In this document: positions 12,820-25,044 of the stretch, piece by piece
How positions within the stretch are numbered: position 1 is the stretch's first letter
Layout: each line of letters starts with the position of its first letter
Assembly: GCA_009760855.2 (NCBI GenBank)
Contig: WPIO01000035.1
Coordinates: 727,001-791,000 of the forward strand
From: Cristatella mucedo
Taxonomy: Eukaryota > Bryozoa > Phylactolaemata > Cristatellidae
Direction of reading: 5' to 3'
Length of the DNA stretch: 64,000 bases
Notes under the pieces: model-generated
The model's input: only the letters and a program-made list of their open reading frames with translations
Told to the model about the DNA's origin: nothing
Database searches by the model: none
Translations under genes and position numbers: made by a program

Positions 12820-15800
12820 GTGGCAGAAGAGTCTTCATGTCCATCACCATCTCTTGCAGTCGTCAATAAGGGATGGACCACTTCAGGGTTCGAAGCCACG
12901 ATCCGGGTAGTGAAGAGCGAGCACCTTACCCCTGAGCTAAGACCCAGGGGCAACTGTCTGTGCAACCTTAACAGTCAAACGTCCATAAGGCCATCGTGCC
13001 GGTGGGACTATAAGGCTGGAGCTTTTTTGATTAGAAAACCGTTAAAAATGGTGGGTGGATAAGTATCGAAAATGATACCATTCCAGAATGGGATGAGCAG
13101 CGAGCCATTGCTGGGCGCAGGAAGTCCTCTTACCACGTTGATTTGAACCGAGTTCTTGATATTTCTTGCATCCTGAATAAAGCTGAGCGCTTTACCGGCA
13201 TTTTGCTCATTCGGCACGATGACGGCAAATATGTTCGTTATGCAATTGCCTCCTAAAGGATCCTACAAGCACCAACGTCTATGTCACTGCTCTCTCGCTG
13301 GTATAATGTCCACTGTACGCTATGTACAGACGCATCAGTCACCGGAGGCAGCGAGCTGCGGTTGACGCATGCACACACAAGCGAACGAGCACGAAAGCCC
13401 TCTCGACATGCGCTCTCGGATAGCTGGGCTGTCAGCACGGCAGTAGGGCAGGCGGCGGTGACACAAATCAAGATGCGGACCTGCAGAGCGAGCGTGACAG
13501 GAGAGCTGCCATACGGAGCAGCGACAGGGACCGACTTCTTCTTGGTGCTGCCGAGAGCCTCCACGACTTCGACGACGGCTGAGCAGGCAGCGCTCTCGAT
13601 TCCTAGAAAGCAGATACGTTCCTATCAAAAACACTTGAACTAAGACACAAGTCGTGGCAGAGCAGCTGAACTGACATGTTGAAACTTCAAACCGTGCTAG
13701 CAAGTTCCAGTCTGCTTTTAAAGCTAATCATTCCACAGAGTCAGCATTGCTTCGGGTGTACAACGACCTACATAGGAATGCAGACTTAGCTAGAGTTTCA
13801 CTGCTTGTTTTGCTCGATCTTTCGGCAGCTTTTGATACTATCGATGACCAAGTCCTTCTTGAGCCCCTCTAACCTCGCCTGGGCATTACTGGCACGGCTC
13901 TACAATGGTTCAGGTTGTATCTCAATGGGTGACTCCAGAGTATTGATGTGAATGGACAAAGATCATCCAAGGAACCTCCGAAATATGGGGTATCTCAGGG
14001 CTCAGTGCTTGGTCAAGTTCTTTTCACGGTTTATACTCTCCCTCTTGCTGATGTGATTACCAAGCACAATCTAGGCTTTCACTTCTATGCGGATGACACT
14101 TGGTTGTTCCTTTGCTTTCATCCCTTCCAGCCCTCGAGCACGTTGAATTCTCTCAACTCCCTTGCTGCATATATTGATGACATCTCCATATGGATGGCAG
14201 CAAACTTTCTTAAATTGAATGAGAATAAAACCAACTTACTAGTTATAGGTAAACAAAGTTCGATCAAGAAATTGGAAAGGCTAACACTCAAAGTCGGCTC
14301 AGCCAGCATATCTTCTGTTGAATCTGCACGAAATCTAGGTGTCATGTTCCAAAGTGATCTTACATTAGACGACCACATCAGCTCCACAGACAAGTCTGCC
14401 TACTTTCAGCTACACAACTTTGCTTAAATTCGGGCATATTTAGACAGGGATACCACATCTATGTAATGTAATGTAATGTCATGGATCTCTGTCTGTAACT
14501 CCACATAATCATAAAGACCATGTGGGTGTTACGCAGGAGAGTTTTGTATAGCCCACTCACAGCCTAGGCGGCTTTCGGTACGCATTCGGTAGCCAACAGA
14601 CTTCGTCTCACGCAACAAAGAGAAAGTGGGAAGCATAGCAGAGTCAGGAGAGCAGTTGACGTAGTGAGTAGCATGGAAGTAGCAGCTCAGGACCGCTGAA
14701 AAGCATGAGCCACAGTCGGCAGCAGGAGAGTGGTTGTCATTGCGTAAGAATTGTGGAAGTGAGTTCCACAGTCTAGGACCTGCAGAGCTAAAGCTTCTAT
14801 CGCCAACGGTCTTTAAGCGGAGGAATGGGACAGCTAATTTATTGTCCACACAGGACCTGAGGGCGCGAACAGGCTGAAACTGATGCAGCAGTTCAGCTAT
14901 GTACGAAGGAGCCAAGCCGTGGCGGGCCTTGTGGGTCAGCGTAAGAACTTTGCTCTGTATTCGTTGCTCAACCGGCAACCATCCTAGCTCTTTTAGCAGA
15001 GGAGACACGTGCTCAAACCGCTGGGACTTGAAGACGAGCCTTGCAGCCATGTTGAGAGTCCGCTGCAGTGGCCTAATAGCTTTCTGGCAGCCCAGCCAAA
15101 AGGGAATTACAATAATCAAGCCAAGACAGAACTAAAGAGCTAGTTAAGCTTTAAATTGGTCCATGCATTTGTGACATCTCGTCTTGACTTCTGTAACCCA
15201 CTGCTTGTTCGTCTACCGGCATGTGCACTCAGGTGCTAACAGCTGGTGCAAAACTCTGCTGCTAGGCTTGTTTGTCGTAAGCAGCACAGTTGCCACATCA
15301 CACCACTTCTTGTTGACCTGCTCTGGCTTCTAGTCAAGCATCGACTTCAAGGTTTTGTCCCTCACTTTTAGTTCCCTTCATTCATTAGCTCCAGCCAACC
15401 TATCAGATCTACTCCGACACCAGGCTAAGCATCGTACCACCTGCTTTTCGGAATCTAACCGTTTACCCATACCTCGCACAAACCTCAATCCTCTGGAGAC
15501 CGTGCCTTTAGTTCATAGGCTCCCAATGCCTGGAACTCATTTCCGACTTGTCTCACGATATCTCCCGACTTGCTTACACTAAAAAAGAAACTAACAACAC
15601 ACCCATTTATCACAGCATTTATTGGGTCCCTGTGATTTGTCCATTACGTGATTATGCATGCTGACACTTTTGCATGCTGCCACTAACCTTACTTGCACGC
15701 TGACCCTGTGCTTGTCACCCTAACCTTGTTTTTCTTGTTGCCTAATGAGCATGTTACCACTAACCATTCGATCGTGGTTTGAAGCAATTGAAAAGCGCCT

Positions 15801-18800
15801 AGAAAGAGATTGAGTTCTCCGAGGGTATACCGAGTGTATTACTATTATTATGTACCACCGGCTCATCGAGGCCCGCCCTAGCGGCTGCGCACCTAGACAA
15901 ATCCTGACAAGTCCAGACAAGCGTTTTCCCCTATCATCACACAAAGCCGGTTGGCAGCCACGGCCTACTGCAAACCTCCGACCGGGTTAGAGACAAGCAT
16001 GCAGAGCGAAGCAACGCCACAAGAATCCTTCGGAGCAGCCAGCAACAGCGGCGGCACCCATGGGGGTGACAATGGCATACCGGCCAGGTCAGCGATGACG
16101 AGCTTCGAGCGCAGTCTCAGCTTAGCAGTTGCAGACTCTCTCTGCTCGATCGCGACGGTGAATAGGGCATGTGCTCTAAAAAACGTGGTGCGCTCGCTGT
16201 GACTCAGCACGGTGCTGCTCAGTGTGGCAGCGGGTGCAATGAGGGGCGGAGGCCTCTAAAGCTACAGCTAAAGGCTGAGCCGATTCAACAAACTCATTTA
16301 TGCAGCTGCAGATTAACAGCCTTAACGGCTATCGCTAATGCTGGCAGTCGGCAATAAAGGATCGCCCACTTCAAGAATCGAACGCACGATCTGGGTCGTG
16401 AGGAGCAAGCACCTCGTTCCTGGGCTGAAACCAGCGATTCTACAAAGCTGAAAAACAAGGCAGCTGTCCCCCGAAGAGAATTTCCGAGCGAAGCAATCAA
16501 CTTGAAAGTGACTACCGACATCAAGCACAGGCGGCAGCTGCAGTGAGAAGGGGAATTGCTATGCAATGCCCCTCAGCTAATGTCAAATGCACAGTTTCAA
16601 TTTCATGATGGGTGGAGTGGTATGATGCAATGTAAAGTCCATTCGTCTGTAACTCCACAAAGTCACAAAGACTGAATGGGAATGTTATGCAGGAAAGTTT
16701 TCAATAGCAAACTCAAAGCCTAAGTGGCTTACGGCAAGCATACGGTAGCCAACTGACTCCATCTCATGCAGAAAAGAGAAAGTGAGAAGCATAGCTGAGT
16801 CAGGAAGGCAGTCGAGGATGTGTGTAGCACGGAAGTAGCAGCTCAGCACGGTTCGTAATGTAGCAGTTGTGCTGTGGGGGGGGCCTCAGCTTGGCATAGG
16901 AGCATCACCGTGGGGTGGGAGAGGCAGCAGTGGATGCAAGGGGCAGCAGTGAGTAGGAGGGGCAGCTGTGAGTAGGGGAGGCAGCAGTGAGTAGGAGGGG
17001 TAGCAGTGAGTAGGAGGGGCAGCAGTGAGTAGGAGGGGCAGCAGTGGGTAGGAAGGGCAGCAGTGAGTAGGAGGGGCAGCAGTGAGTAAGGGAGGCAGCA
17101 GTGAGTAGGAGGGGCAGCAGTGAGTAGGAGGGGCAGCAGTGAGTAAGGGAGGCAGCAGTGGGTAGGAGGGGCAGCAGTGAGTAGGGAAGGCAGCAGTGAG
17201 TAGGAGGGGCAGCTGTGAGTAGGGGAGGCAGCAGTGAGTAGGAGGGGCAGCAGTGGGGGTAGGGGGTCTACATCGAATGGCTCCGATTCTGGTGAGGTCT
17301 ATCTTGCTCATGCCCTATTGATGTAGGTCGGTATACCTCTCGCGGTGAGCTCTCACATCGGAGGTGCTCATCCGACGTGCCCGGCAGCCCTGCTCAAACA
17401 GCTGCGCCACATCGTCTGCAGTGCGAACCACCAGCTCTGACAAGCCATCGACCATTCTGCAATAGAAATAAGCTGAAGAGCAGGTGTCTGCCATTTAAGA
17501 AACATGCAGACTTACAAGAGTGAGGCTGCAATAGACATAAGGTGAATAGCGGGGTCTGTCATTTAAGAAACATGCACACTTTCAAGAGTGAGGCTGTAAA
17601 ATACCTCTCTGGGTCACGACTTTAACGACCTATTGACTAGCCAATAAAGATGTGGGTTCCTTCAAATGAAGTTATGAAGTTAACAAATGAAGTTAAGCAA
17701 AGAGAACGGTACAAATATGCATGGGACTCTAAAGATATATGGCTAGGTTTTAACAGAGGAATCACAGATTTGCCACACAGACGAAACTGTGCCACATCGT
17801 AACTTACTCTCCAATCTGAGGATGACGAACCATGCTCATTTCTTTGCCATGGGGATTCAGGAGATCAGCCATCTGGTCGTCCATGATCTAAAGTGAACTG
17901 AATATAATGCAACAGCAGCAGTAGCAGCATGAGCACTAGAACAGGCAGCATATAGGGCAGCAGCAACATCGAAAATGCATGTAATGTATCTCCGTCTGTA
18001 ACTCCACAAAGTCATAAAGAACACGTGGGTGTTACGCAGGAGAGTTTTGTATAGCACACTCACAGCCTAAGCGGCTTTCGGTACGCATTCGGTAGCCAAC
18101 AGACTTTGTCTCACGCAACAAAGAGAAAGTGGGAAGCATAGCAGAGTCAGGAGAGCAGTTAAGGCAGTGAGTAGCATGGCAGTAGCAGCTCAGGACCGCT
18201 GAAAAAAATGAGCTGTAGTCGGCAGTAGGAGAGTAGTTGCCGTTGCGTAAGAATTGTGGAAGCGAGTTCCACAGTCTAGGACCTTCAGAGCAAAAGCTTC
18301 TGTTGCCAACGGTCTTCACAAGAATGCAGCTCGAGGGCATGACTTTGGCACATTTTGTCATGCATTCTGTGGTTGTTCCAATCATCCCGTGCGTCAATTG
18401 CATAACATGAGATGATGCCGAGGCCAGGCATGTGAAAACAAGTGTTGGTCTGTCTAAGCAGCCATTGACTATCATTGGTCAGTTTGAGTTGAGAGACAGC
18501 TAAGAGCATGTAAGAGGCTTGCTCATTGCACACGCAAATTCGACGAAGACTTCAGATATTATACCACTGTAGAAGTGTACAAATTGCATATTCCTCCAGT
18601 CTATATGCATCGGTGATACTATCTGCTTTATTATGTGCATGCAACTAGGATTACCTGCCTGCTACCTGGCAAGCATCTGCATGCATCAACGACGTTCTCA
18701 CCAGCTTCATATAGAGACGGCTTATTTTGATTCTGTAATATCATACCTCAGGCGAGCTTTCTCTAATGATCACATCAGCTGCACAGTCAAGTCTGCCTAC

Positions 18801-21275
18801 TTTCAGCAAATATTGCGAGAATTTGGATCTGGATAAATAGGAATACCATATCCAAGTTGGTTCTTGCATTTGCGACATTCCATCTTGACTTCTGCAACTC
18901 ATTACTCACGGGTCTTGCTGACCTGTGCAAGGAGGCGCCTGCAATTGACCCAAAACTCTGCAGCTAGGCTTGTCTGTTGTGAATGCTCAGTTGCCACATT
19001 ACACCACTTCTCACCGACCTGCATTGGCTCCCCCATCAAGCAGAGTATCGACTTAAAGGTTCGGTCACTCACCCATAGGTTCCTTCGTTTTCTTTCTCCA
19101 GCCTACCAATCAGAACTACTCTCCAACCAGGCTAGGCACATTACCATCCACTTTTCTGAATCAAATAATTTAACTGCACCTCGTAAGAACCTCAAATCCT
19201 TTGGAGACCATGCCTTTAGTTCGTATGCTCCCAAAGCCTACGGGCTGGCACAACGAGGCAGTCTGTTCTACAGGAAACACTGCCCATGGATCAGCAATTT
19301 GTTCCAAATTCTTAGCTACTTCACTGATCGTTTTTTAATTCTACAGTGCTTCCACATTTTTATTTATTAGATGAAATGAGTGCTGCAGGTTATCGATTGC
19401 GCACCGAAAGCTGCTTAGGCTTTGATCTTTGCGACAAAATACTCTTCCCGGTAGCAAACACTTAGTAGTCGTCATCTTAGTTTTGCGGAATCACAGACAT
19501 AGTGCACGCCAATGGCTTGCCCAAACCGGTTATATATGATTACAGATAAGCTTCGCGAGCTTCGACAATGGGCATCCTAAATAGATGAATATAGTAATCC
19601 ATGCAACATATTGTTCATTCAACAATGGCTTCTGCAGTCATACATTCCACAGCACTTACACTTGCAGAACAGTAGCATGCCAGAAAACGCTGGGGGCTGT
19701 CAGGTAAAGAAAAAAACTAATTCGGAGTGAGTGGGCTGATCAAAAACCGCCGTACTGACCTCCAGAAACGAGACTGTCACGAGCAGCAGCTTGTCCTTTC
19801 TACTCTTGTTAATGGACTCGAACAGTCCTTTGAATATCTGGATGAAAAAGGAGAAAGTTAAGCACGTATGGTTTTACTTATTTGAATTCCATGACAACAT
19901 TCATTGCCCCAAGTGCAAATAACGGGCGAAAATACTCAAAGAACTAAACTCAAAATGGGGAGACATACAAATTGCCAGCAAAATCTTAGGAGATTAGTAA
20001 AAGGCATATACTCTTTCAGGTTTCAACTGCTCAACATCAAGGCGATGGCGATGTGCTGGGCAGAAGTGCAGCTGGGCGTTGGTTCATTAAAACTGCCACT
20101 CAGAGCTACTCACACTCGGAGCCAGTCCCAGCTCACTGTCTGTACCTTGCAGGAAATAACTCTTTCCGGCACCAGTCTACAAAAGCAGAACCCAACAATG
20201 TATCACCAGTGGCAGCTGGTGGTAGATGCAGGGCGAGTGACTGCACCAAAACAGTAAAGCCACCCCGATTTGGAGTACGCTACCATGTATACACACCAAT
20301 CGGAAAAAGATTAATAACTTGAGAAGGGATAGAATGAGTTGCCAGAAATATGGTGTAAATAAAATAAATACAGGGATAATGCATGTGGCAGTTGGTATGC
20401 ACGAGTCACACTAGGTGGTTGTGCTCAAATTTTATCGCGGGCAACATTTAAGGGTCGTGCAAAGTCCAAAGTAAGACCACTTATCCAAACGATGCTCCAC
20501 GCAGGTACAATGACCTAAAGTTGTAGCATTCAGTTGAGGGTATAAGCTCACGACACACACGAATCGTTCTGGCTGTGATACAGTATATCTATCAAGCTTC
20601 ATACAGCCAATACTTTTCAAAATCACAGAGAGGACAGAACCAAGTAAGAATACATGAAGTAGCTGGTACATGAAGTAGCTGGCAGCCATTCACACTGCTA
20701 CATATGCATAGTTAGTCACATTTGAATGCACAGCTAGTCTGCTATGCATAGAAAAAGGAACAAGTATTTATAAATACAGAGCCATCTATCCAGAGCTCAT
20801 TCTGTTTCGCTATTTCTGCCTCGTTTGCATTGGCATCACCAACATTTTTGGCATTTACACGTTGTCATATTTGAGTGCAGCCGAAGACCCAAACGCCCCA
20901 TCGATCGCCAGGCGCGTTTTCATTACCGGACCAACTGCAATAATCGCTGCATTGCTTCCTTCGACAACTCTCTGAATTACTGATTCACAGGTATCCTTGT
21001 ATATATTACCCTAAAAAAGAGCAACGCATATTGCATGACTGCTTTTGACGTTAAGCGCCGCGCGTCACACGCGCATGTCTTTTTGGCCAATGGAACCAGC
21101 TTCGGATTACAATGGTTATGTCGAAGCCGTAGACCTTGTCGAATGCATAGGTGTGACCCCCGCTTTCAGCGTCGAGTGTCACCCTGTCCGTGGAGATTTT
21201 CAGTGTTGACTTGGCTTTGTCGGACGTCGCGGGACGAATCCGAGCGTAGCACTTAATAGGCACCAGCTCTCCGGC
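7047..21275 (-). CDS. Kinesin-like protein with degenerate motor and long coiled-coil tail (19 exons)
   Basis: Exons in gene order: 21275-21111, 21010-20927, 20176-20114, 19837-19760, 17887-17808, 17456-17337, 16175-16081, 13602-13481, 13262-13134, 12041-11937, 11830-11726, 11249-11160, 10621-10525, 9346-9117, 8919-8818, 8652-8551, 7933-7724, 7401-7251, 7090-7047 (TAG at 7049-7047). Every junction has AG and GT sites with matching phase. The exons sum to 2172 nt, 723 codons plus stop, which argues for an intact gene. Residues 1-312 are a kinesin motor: IKCYARIRPA at the N-terminus, P-loop GPTGAGKS (82-89), TVSFLE, ADLLNP, VDGLSELVV, AHALFTVAIEQ, DLAG (226-229), LQDPLGGN (268-275), then neck ARNIKN. 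Residues 313-723 are coiled coil. Family knowledge: kinesins are microtubule ATPases. Here switch I is degraded and the segment after DLAG is missing, so motility is doubtful. The start is uncertain: the first exon has a good acceptor (TTCTGCTTTTCAG), implying an upstream exon, yet an in-frame ATG at 21338 would add 21 residues without one. I cannot assign a named kinesin subfamily. Confidence 0.9.
8070..8099. repeat. (GA)n microsatellite
   Basis: Short GA repeat in an intron of the kinesin-like gene. Confidence 0.95.
9706..9795 (+). mobile_element. Degraded SINE head in a kinesin-gene intron
   Basis: TTAGCCCAGTAGTTTAGGTG resembles box A of the SINE family. GACCGAGGTAGTGGGCTCGA resembles box B, displaced by about 25 extra bases. 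A degraded family A-like tail (GAGGTTAAGTTCTCCTAGGG) follows at about 9811-9850. Confidence 0.5.
11586..11667. repeat. (AC)n microsatellite
   Basis: About 80 bases of AC repeat in a kinesin-gene intron. Confidence 0.97.
12722..12820. repeat. (CT)n and (AC)n compound microsatellite
   Basis: CT repeat 12722-12755, then AC repeat about 12771-12811 ending in ATATATA, within the intron between the last motor exon and the first tail exon. Confidence 0.97.
12838..12950 (-). mobile_element. tRNA-derived SINE copy, minus orientation
   Basis: Read on the minus strand, the tail-side module CCTTATTGACGAC is preceded by box B-like GTGGCTTCGAACCC and box A-like TTAGCTCAGGGGTAAGGTGC. It lies in a kinesin-gene intron and is truncated at its 3' end. 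Confidence 0.7.
13134..21275 (-). CDS. Motor-domain exons of the kinesin-like gene
   Basis: Nine exons encode residues 1-312. Beta-1 reads VPIKCYARIRPA. The exon ending at 20927 stops at AAIIAVGP and the next begins TGAGKSYFLQ, so the intron falls inside the P-loop. Exon 17456-17337 ends in RRMSTSDVRAHRE with two bases left over, and exon 16175-16081 continues R-AHALFTVAIEQ. The joined length matches a normal kinesin exactly, but the NxxSSRSH switch I position reads RAHRERAH (192-199). After DLAG (226-229) the next exon starts G-IESAACSAVVEVVEALG, which aligns with the NKSLSALGNVISAL helix only if about 18-20 residues are missing. Normal features return with VPVAAPYG, TLALQ, DPLGGN and the neck. 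The ninth exon has its acceptor at 13263-13264, giving GATCCTTTAGGAGGC. Confidence 0.88.
13619..15850 (+). pseudogene. LINE family A copy, interrupted by a family B copy
   Basis: Non-LTR reverse transcriptase remnant antisense to the kinesin-like gene. Motifs in order are LLVLLDLSAAFDTIDD, YGVSQGSVLGQVLF, FHFYADDTWLF (catalytic YADD kept) and ARNLGVMFQSDL to about 14450. The frame resumes at 15140 with VHAFVTSRLDFCN and ends in the family A 3' UTR, hairpin and (ATT)n near 15850. Stops and frameshifts are present (for example before PRLGIT). The insert 14459-15130 is family B in the opposite orientation. The left edge starts only about 16 bp from kinesin exon 13602-13481, next to its acceptor. 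Confidence 0.88.
14459..15130 (-). pseudogene. LINE family B 3' fragment nested in family A
   Basis: Minus-strand C-terminal part of a second reverse-transcriptase family: PLQRTLNMAARLVFKSQRFE, LKELGWLPVEQRIQSKVL, AGPRLWNSLPQFL and YRMRTESRLGCE. It ends in a 3' UTR and the pentamer tail (ACATT)n, read as ATGTAATGTAATGT on the plus strand at 14461. It is 5'-truncated. No clear long target duplication is seen at the junctions. Confidence 0.88.
16278..16435 (-). mobile_element. tRNA-derived SINE copy, minus orientation
   Basis: Box B-like GTGCGTTCGATTCTTGAAG and box A-like TCAGCCCAGGAACGAGGTG are read on the minus strand. The family 3' end (GCATAAATGAGTTTGTTGAA) is at the low-coordinate side. 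It lies in a kinesin-gene intron, between switch I and upstream repeats. Confidence 0.7.
16618..16853 (-). mobile_element. LINE family B 3' UTR fragment
   Basis: Matches the 3' end of family B (CTCCACAAAGTCACAAAGAC and CTAAGTGGCTTACGGCAAGC on the plus strand) with many substitutions, and is truncated before the RT domain. Confidence 0.8.
16880..17262. repeat. 18-bp minisatellite
   Basis: About 20 tandem units of GGCAGCAGTGAGTAGGAG with variants (GTGGGTAGG, GTGAGTAAGG, GCTGTGAGTAGG). It lies in the kinesin-gene intron, 75 bp from exon 17456-17337. Because 18 is a multiple of three, it yields a long artefactual Pro/Leu/Cys frame on the minus strand. Confidence 0.95.
17975..18316 (-). mobile_element. 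LINE family B 3' fragment
   Basis: Begins with ATGTAATGTATCTCCGTCTG (pentamer tail, minus orientation) and continues through the family B 3' UTR into the C-terminal RT region (GPRLWNSLPQFLRNGN). It ends abruptly at about 18316 in a kinesin-gene intron. Confidence 0.85.
18760..19245 (+). mobile_element. LINE family A C-terminal fragment
   Basis: Degraded plus-strand copy: DHISCTVKSAYFQQ-like start, QNSAARLVC, LKSFGDHAFSSYAPKAY near 19190-19240. It has frameshifts and no 3' tail, and lies in a kinesin-gene intron. Confidence 0.8.
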
Positions 21276-21338
21276 CTGAAAAGCAGAACTTGAGTCATGA
21301 ACCAGAAGTTTCGAATCTATTTGGAAGCGTATGCTCAA

Positions 21339-22175
21339 GTATCGTTAGAAGCTGCAACGAGCACGCAGGTTTGCTGGCGGGTATCTCGTTTATACTACCA
21401 TGTTGGCGAACCTCAAGTCGACCGGAAGTTGACACTGGATACGGTCACGCAAGCGCTTTGGGCCGGATGCCTATCCAATCACATAGATATACACAGCCCT
21501 GCCGGAAATCAGAGCGGGACCAGAGGCTATCTACGAGCATCATCTGGTCAATTCTAAGCCTACGTTAAGAGGCTTATGGCTAAAAAAAAGTGTTGTTTTT
21601 TTAGTATTGGATGGTGTTGTCGCAGTAGAAAGCTTAGTATTTAGCCTCTATTATGCTGGCTGGCGGCCGAATCTTATTATCTATCTATATATCTTATATC
21701 TATCTGGATGGTCTCAGAAGTTATCAACATTGGAGCCGGCGGTCCTATCCCTAGCGGTCAAAAAGCAGCAGTTAGAGCCGTCCTGTAACGATTGACTCTC
21801 GACGTAAGAGCGGCGCGTCAAGAGAAATTGATTTGTGGAATGTTTCTTTAGCATAAATGCATCGCGTACTTTCCTTGATCCCCGTGGCTTGAGTAGGCGC
21901 CATTGCTAAATCAACTAACGCAGCAACACACAAGCACTAACGTTCCACCCCGTCGAATGCGACGCCCGCATTAGAGCGTAGCCAGGATTTTGGTGTTGGC
22001 TGGCTAGACGTAGACCTTGAGGAGCTTGGTAAAAGGTCAAGGACATTGATCCAAAATCTGCTTTAAAATGCTCTCAAGCTCATCTAAAATTTGCTCTTTA
22101 ACCCTTATTTTGTATTTTTGACTGTTTATTATAGTTTTAAGCTTAACTCTTGAAGAACCTTAAGCTCCATGCTTA
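21339..22175. other. Spacer upstream of the kinesin-like gene
   Basis: This should hold the 5' UTR or first exon and promoter of the minus-strand kinesin-like gene. I could not identify a TATA box, initiator or upstream coding exon. Confidence 0.5.
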
Positions 22176-23360
22176 TGGAAAGAGTCGTGGCAGACCAGCT
22201 GAACTCATACATGGAAACTTGAATTAAAAATTAAATTAAAATTAAATACCAGCTGATTTATAGGCCTCTTTTTGTATAGCGAAAAAAGAGCCTTGGCGGC
22301 TATCACCACCGCTTGCAGTCACTATAAAGGATCGCCCACCACTGGATTCGAACCCACGACCTCGGGGACGAGGTCGTGAAAAGCAACCGCCTTACCTAGT
22401 GAGCCATTACGGCTTACCAACTTCAAACCTTGCTTGCAAGTTCTAGTCTGGCTTTAGAGCTAATCACTCCACAGAGTCAGCATTGCTTCGGGTGTACAAC
22501 GAACTACTTAGGAATGCAGACTTAGCTAGAGTTTCTCTGCTCGGTTTGCTCGATCTTTCGGCAGCTTTCGATACCATCGATCACCAAGTCCTTCTCAAGC
22601 GCCTCTCAGCTCGCCTGGGCATCACTGGCACTATTCTGCAATGGTTCAAGTCATATCTCAGTGGGAGACTCCAGAGTATTGACGTGAATGGACAAAGATC
22701 ATCTGAAGTACCTCTGAAATATGGAGTACCTCAGGGCTCCGTGCTAGGTCCGGTTCTTTTCACGGTTTTTACTCTGCCTCTTGCCGATGTGATTGCCAAG
22801 CACAATCTAGGCTTTCATTTCTATGCGAATGACACTCAGTTGTACCTTTGTTTTGATCCCTACCTGTCTTCGAGCACGTCAAATTCTCTCAACTCCCTTA
22901 CTGTATGTATTGATGACATCCGCTCATGGATGGCAGCAAATTTGCTTAAGTAAATGATGATAAAACCAAATTCCTAGTGATGGGCAAACCAAGTATGATT
23001 CAGAAATTGGAAAGGCTGACGAAATCGGCTCTGCCAGCATATCTTCTGTTGAATCTGCACGAAATCTAGGTGTCATGTTCCTAAGTGACCTTTCCTTAGA
23101 CGACCACATCAGCTCTACAGTCAAGTCTGCATAGTTTCAGCTACATAACATTGCTAAGATTCGGGCTTGTTTAGATAGGGATACCACATCTAAGTTCGTC
23201 CATGCATTGGTAATATCTTGTCTTGACTTTTGTAACTCACTGCTTGCTGGTCTACCGGCCTGTGCAATCAGGTGCTTACAGCTGGTGCAAAACTCTGCAG
23301 CTATGCTTGTCTGTCTTGTGCGTTGCAGTTGCCACATCACACCAGTTCTTGCCGACCTGA
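22176..23360 (+). pseudogene. LINE family A copy split by a SINE
   Basis: Reverse-transcriptase remnant with LLGLLDLSAAFDTIDH, YGVPQGSVLGPVLF and FHFYANDTQLYLCF, in which the second catalytic Asp of YADD is replaced by Asn. One long frame runs 22483-22953, then frameshifts. The copy stops at about 23360 without a 3' tail. A SINE sits at 22224-22418. Confidence 0.88.
22224..22418 (-). mobile_element. SINE with target duplication inside LINE A
   Basis: The most complete SINE here. On the minus strand, box A-like TGGCTCACTAGGTAAGGCGG and box B-like GAGGTCGTGGGTTCGAATCC are followed by the body GCGGTGGTGATAGCCGCCAA, the end module GAGGCCTATAAATCAGCTGG and an AT-rich tail. Flanking duplications are aacttgaa (216-223 of the 22-kb block) and aacttcaa (419-426), a 7/8 match. 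Host LINE sequence is continuous once it is removed. Confidence 0.88.
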
Positions 23361-24637
<1,277 letters not shown>

Positions 24638-25044
24638 TTTTATATAGAGGTACATATATACGTACGTGCATCAACATGCATGAACGTACAAATAACATAC
24701 CTATTTACAAATATACATTTGCAGTCTTATGTACCCGCACGTATATATTGCTGTTCGCTTACTATATATGCACGTATACTATTGCTTATTTGTATTTATA
24801 CTCCTTTTTACGTATCTACGAAAGCTATGCATTTAAAACTTACTCTATCAAGTCAACAATCCATCTAATTATGCCCTGCTTCAGTACTACAGCAGCATCA
24901 GCCCTCTCGTGCCAATCAAGTAAGCTCACGAAGGAACACATTTGATGTCCCTTTCTGTCACTGAAATAAATGAATGGCAATAGCCACCGATGCTCTGCTG
25001 TCCTATGTTTCTGCACTTCTTACTCGATGATATCGATGACATAC

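Noticed and set aside
16880-17262. CRISPR-like array
   Set aside because: Units are contiguous 18-mers without unique spacers: a minisatellite in an animal intron.
16886-17311. 141-codon Pro/Leu/Cys frame on the minus strand
   Set aside because: Translation of the 18-bp minisatellite.
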